This document shows positions 63,818 to 64,000 of a DNA stretch of 64,000 nucleotides, one piece after another. This stretch comes from Pseudarthrobacter sp. NIBRBAC000502772 (lineage in GTDB: Bacteria; Actinomycetota; Actinomycetes; Actinomycetales; Micrococcaceae), in NCBI RefSeq assembly GCF_006517235.1, contig NZ_CP041188.1, positions 4,739,564 to 4,803,563 of the forward strand. Reading direction: 5' to 3'. Below the pieces are notes generated by a model. That model was not told the origin of the DNA, did not search any database, and saw only the letters and a program-made list of their open reading frames with translations. Both the position numbers and the translations under genes were made by a program. Each line of letters starts with the position of its first letter. The first letter of the stretch is position 1.

Positions 63818-64000
63818 ATGAGCCCCCAACTGACCATCAAACTTCAGCCAGGTACCCAGCCCCCGAGTTCACGCTGCAGGACGCCGACGGCAAGGAACCT
63901 CACTGGCCAACTACCGCGGCAAGAACGTCATCGTGTACTTCTACCCGGAGCGGCAACCCCCGGGTGCACCACCGAGGCCTGCGATTTCCGCGACAGCCTC
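63818..64000 (+). pseudogene. Peroxiredoxin (BCP/thiol peroxidase) gene, partial and frameshifted
   Basis: MSPQLTIKLQPGT, then (after restoring one G) PEFTLQDADGKE, then (after one A) SLANYRGKNVIVYFYPE, then (after one G) AATPGCTTEACDFRDSL. Together these are the start of a bacterioferritin-comigratory-protein-type peroxiredoxin, with the peroxidatic Cys in PGCTTE. Three single-base losses in 180 bp, all in short homopolymers, point to base-calling errors. The 3' part is outside the window. AAGGAA lies 6 nt before the ATG. Confidence 0.72.

Overview
The window is a GC-rich chromosomal segment, and several features point to an Arthrobacter-like actinobacterium (Micrococcaceae). These are short intergenic gaps, many ATGA start/stop overlaps, GTG and TTG starts, a Tat-exported GH32 enzyme, PucR-type regulators and a HutF-type histidine pathway. 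The genus is inferred from gene content, not from a marker gene. No tRNA, rRNA, CRISPR array or intact insertion sequence was seen.

Region by region. 0-2.4 kb: the 3' part of an ECF transporter gene (two ATPase domains fused to a membrane S-like domain), a relic of a Tn3-type transposase, and a 50-aa membrane protein. 2.4-6.1 kb: metH, cobalamin-dependent methionine synthase. 6.1-10.3 kb: an AT-richer accessory island with three co-directional genes, a DUF5343 protein, a SEFIR (TIR-like) protein and a large PIN-like nuclease. This looks like an immune or abortive-infection module and is the best candidate for an undescribed system. 10.3-14.1 kb: a heterodimeric ABC exporter with one degenerate ATPase site. 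14.4-18.3 kb: a module linked by family to betaine or N-methyl amino acid use (MHS transporter, M19-like protein without the usual metal ligands, DUF5943 protein, GntR regulator) with two matching palindromic operators. 18.5-26.4 kb: a fructan regulon (exported GH32, second GH32-like enzyme, CUT1 ABC transporter, LacI regulator) with two operator pairs at identical 44-bp spacing.

26.4-32.1 kb holds housekeeping and mixed genes: a short adenylate kinase, an aldehyde dehydrogenase, a cytosine-deaminase-like enzyme, an SRPBCC protein, and a MarR/MFS efflux pair. 32.2-34.1 kb: a DUF3494 ice-binding-type surface protein with an adjacent sortase-like protein. 35.4-41.3 kb: an operon of PucR regulator, glutaminase, amino-acid permease and a ThDP enzyme. 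41.7-47.4 kb: aldo/keto reductase, lipoprotein, PucR-like regulator, esterase, aminotransferase. 47.4-57.7 kb: a histidine-utilisation locus built around a divergent promoter. An M20 amidohydrolase and hutF run one way; an IclR regulator, an OpuC-type ABC transporter, hutU and a histidine-ammonia-lyase homologue lacking the MIO-forming Ala-Ser-Gly run the other. No imidazolonepropionase (HutI) gene is in the window.

57.7-64 kb contains small genes and several broken frames. An NADPH-dependent FMN reductase has its start codon out of frame, an SRPBCC gene has an internal deletion, and a thymidylate-kinase-like gene, a cupin gene and a peroxiredoxin gene carry single-base losses. The losses in the last 1.3 kb fit homopolymer or GC-run under-calls better than biology, so protein calls there should be treated with care.
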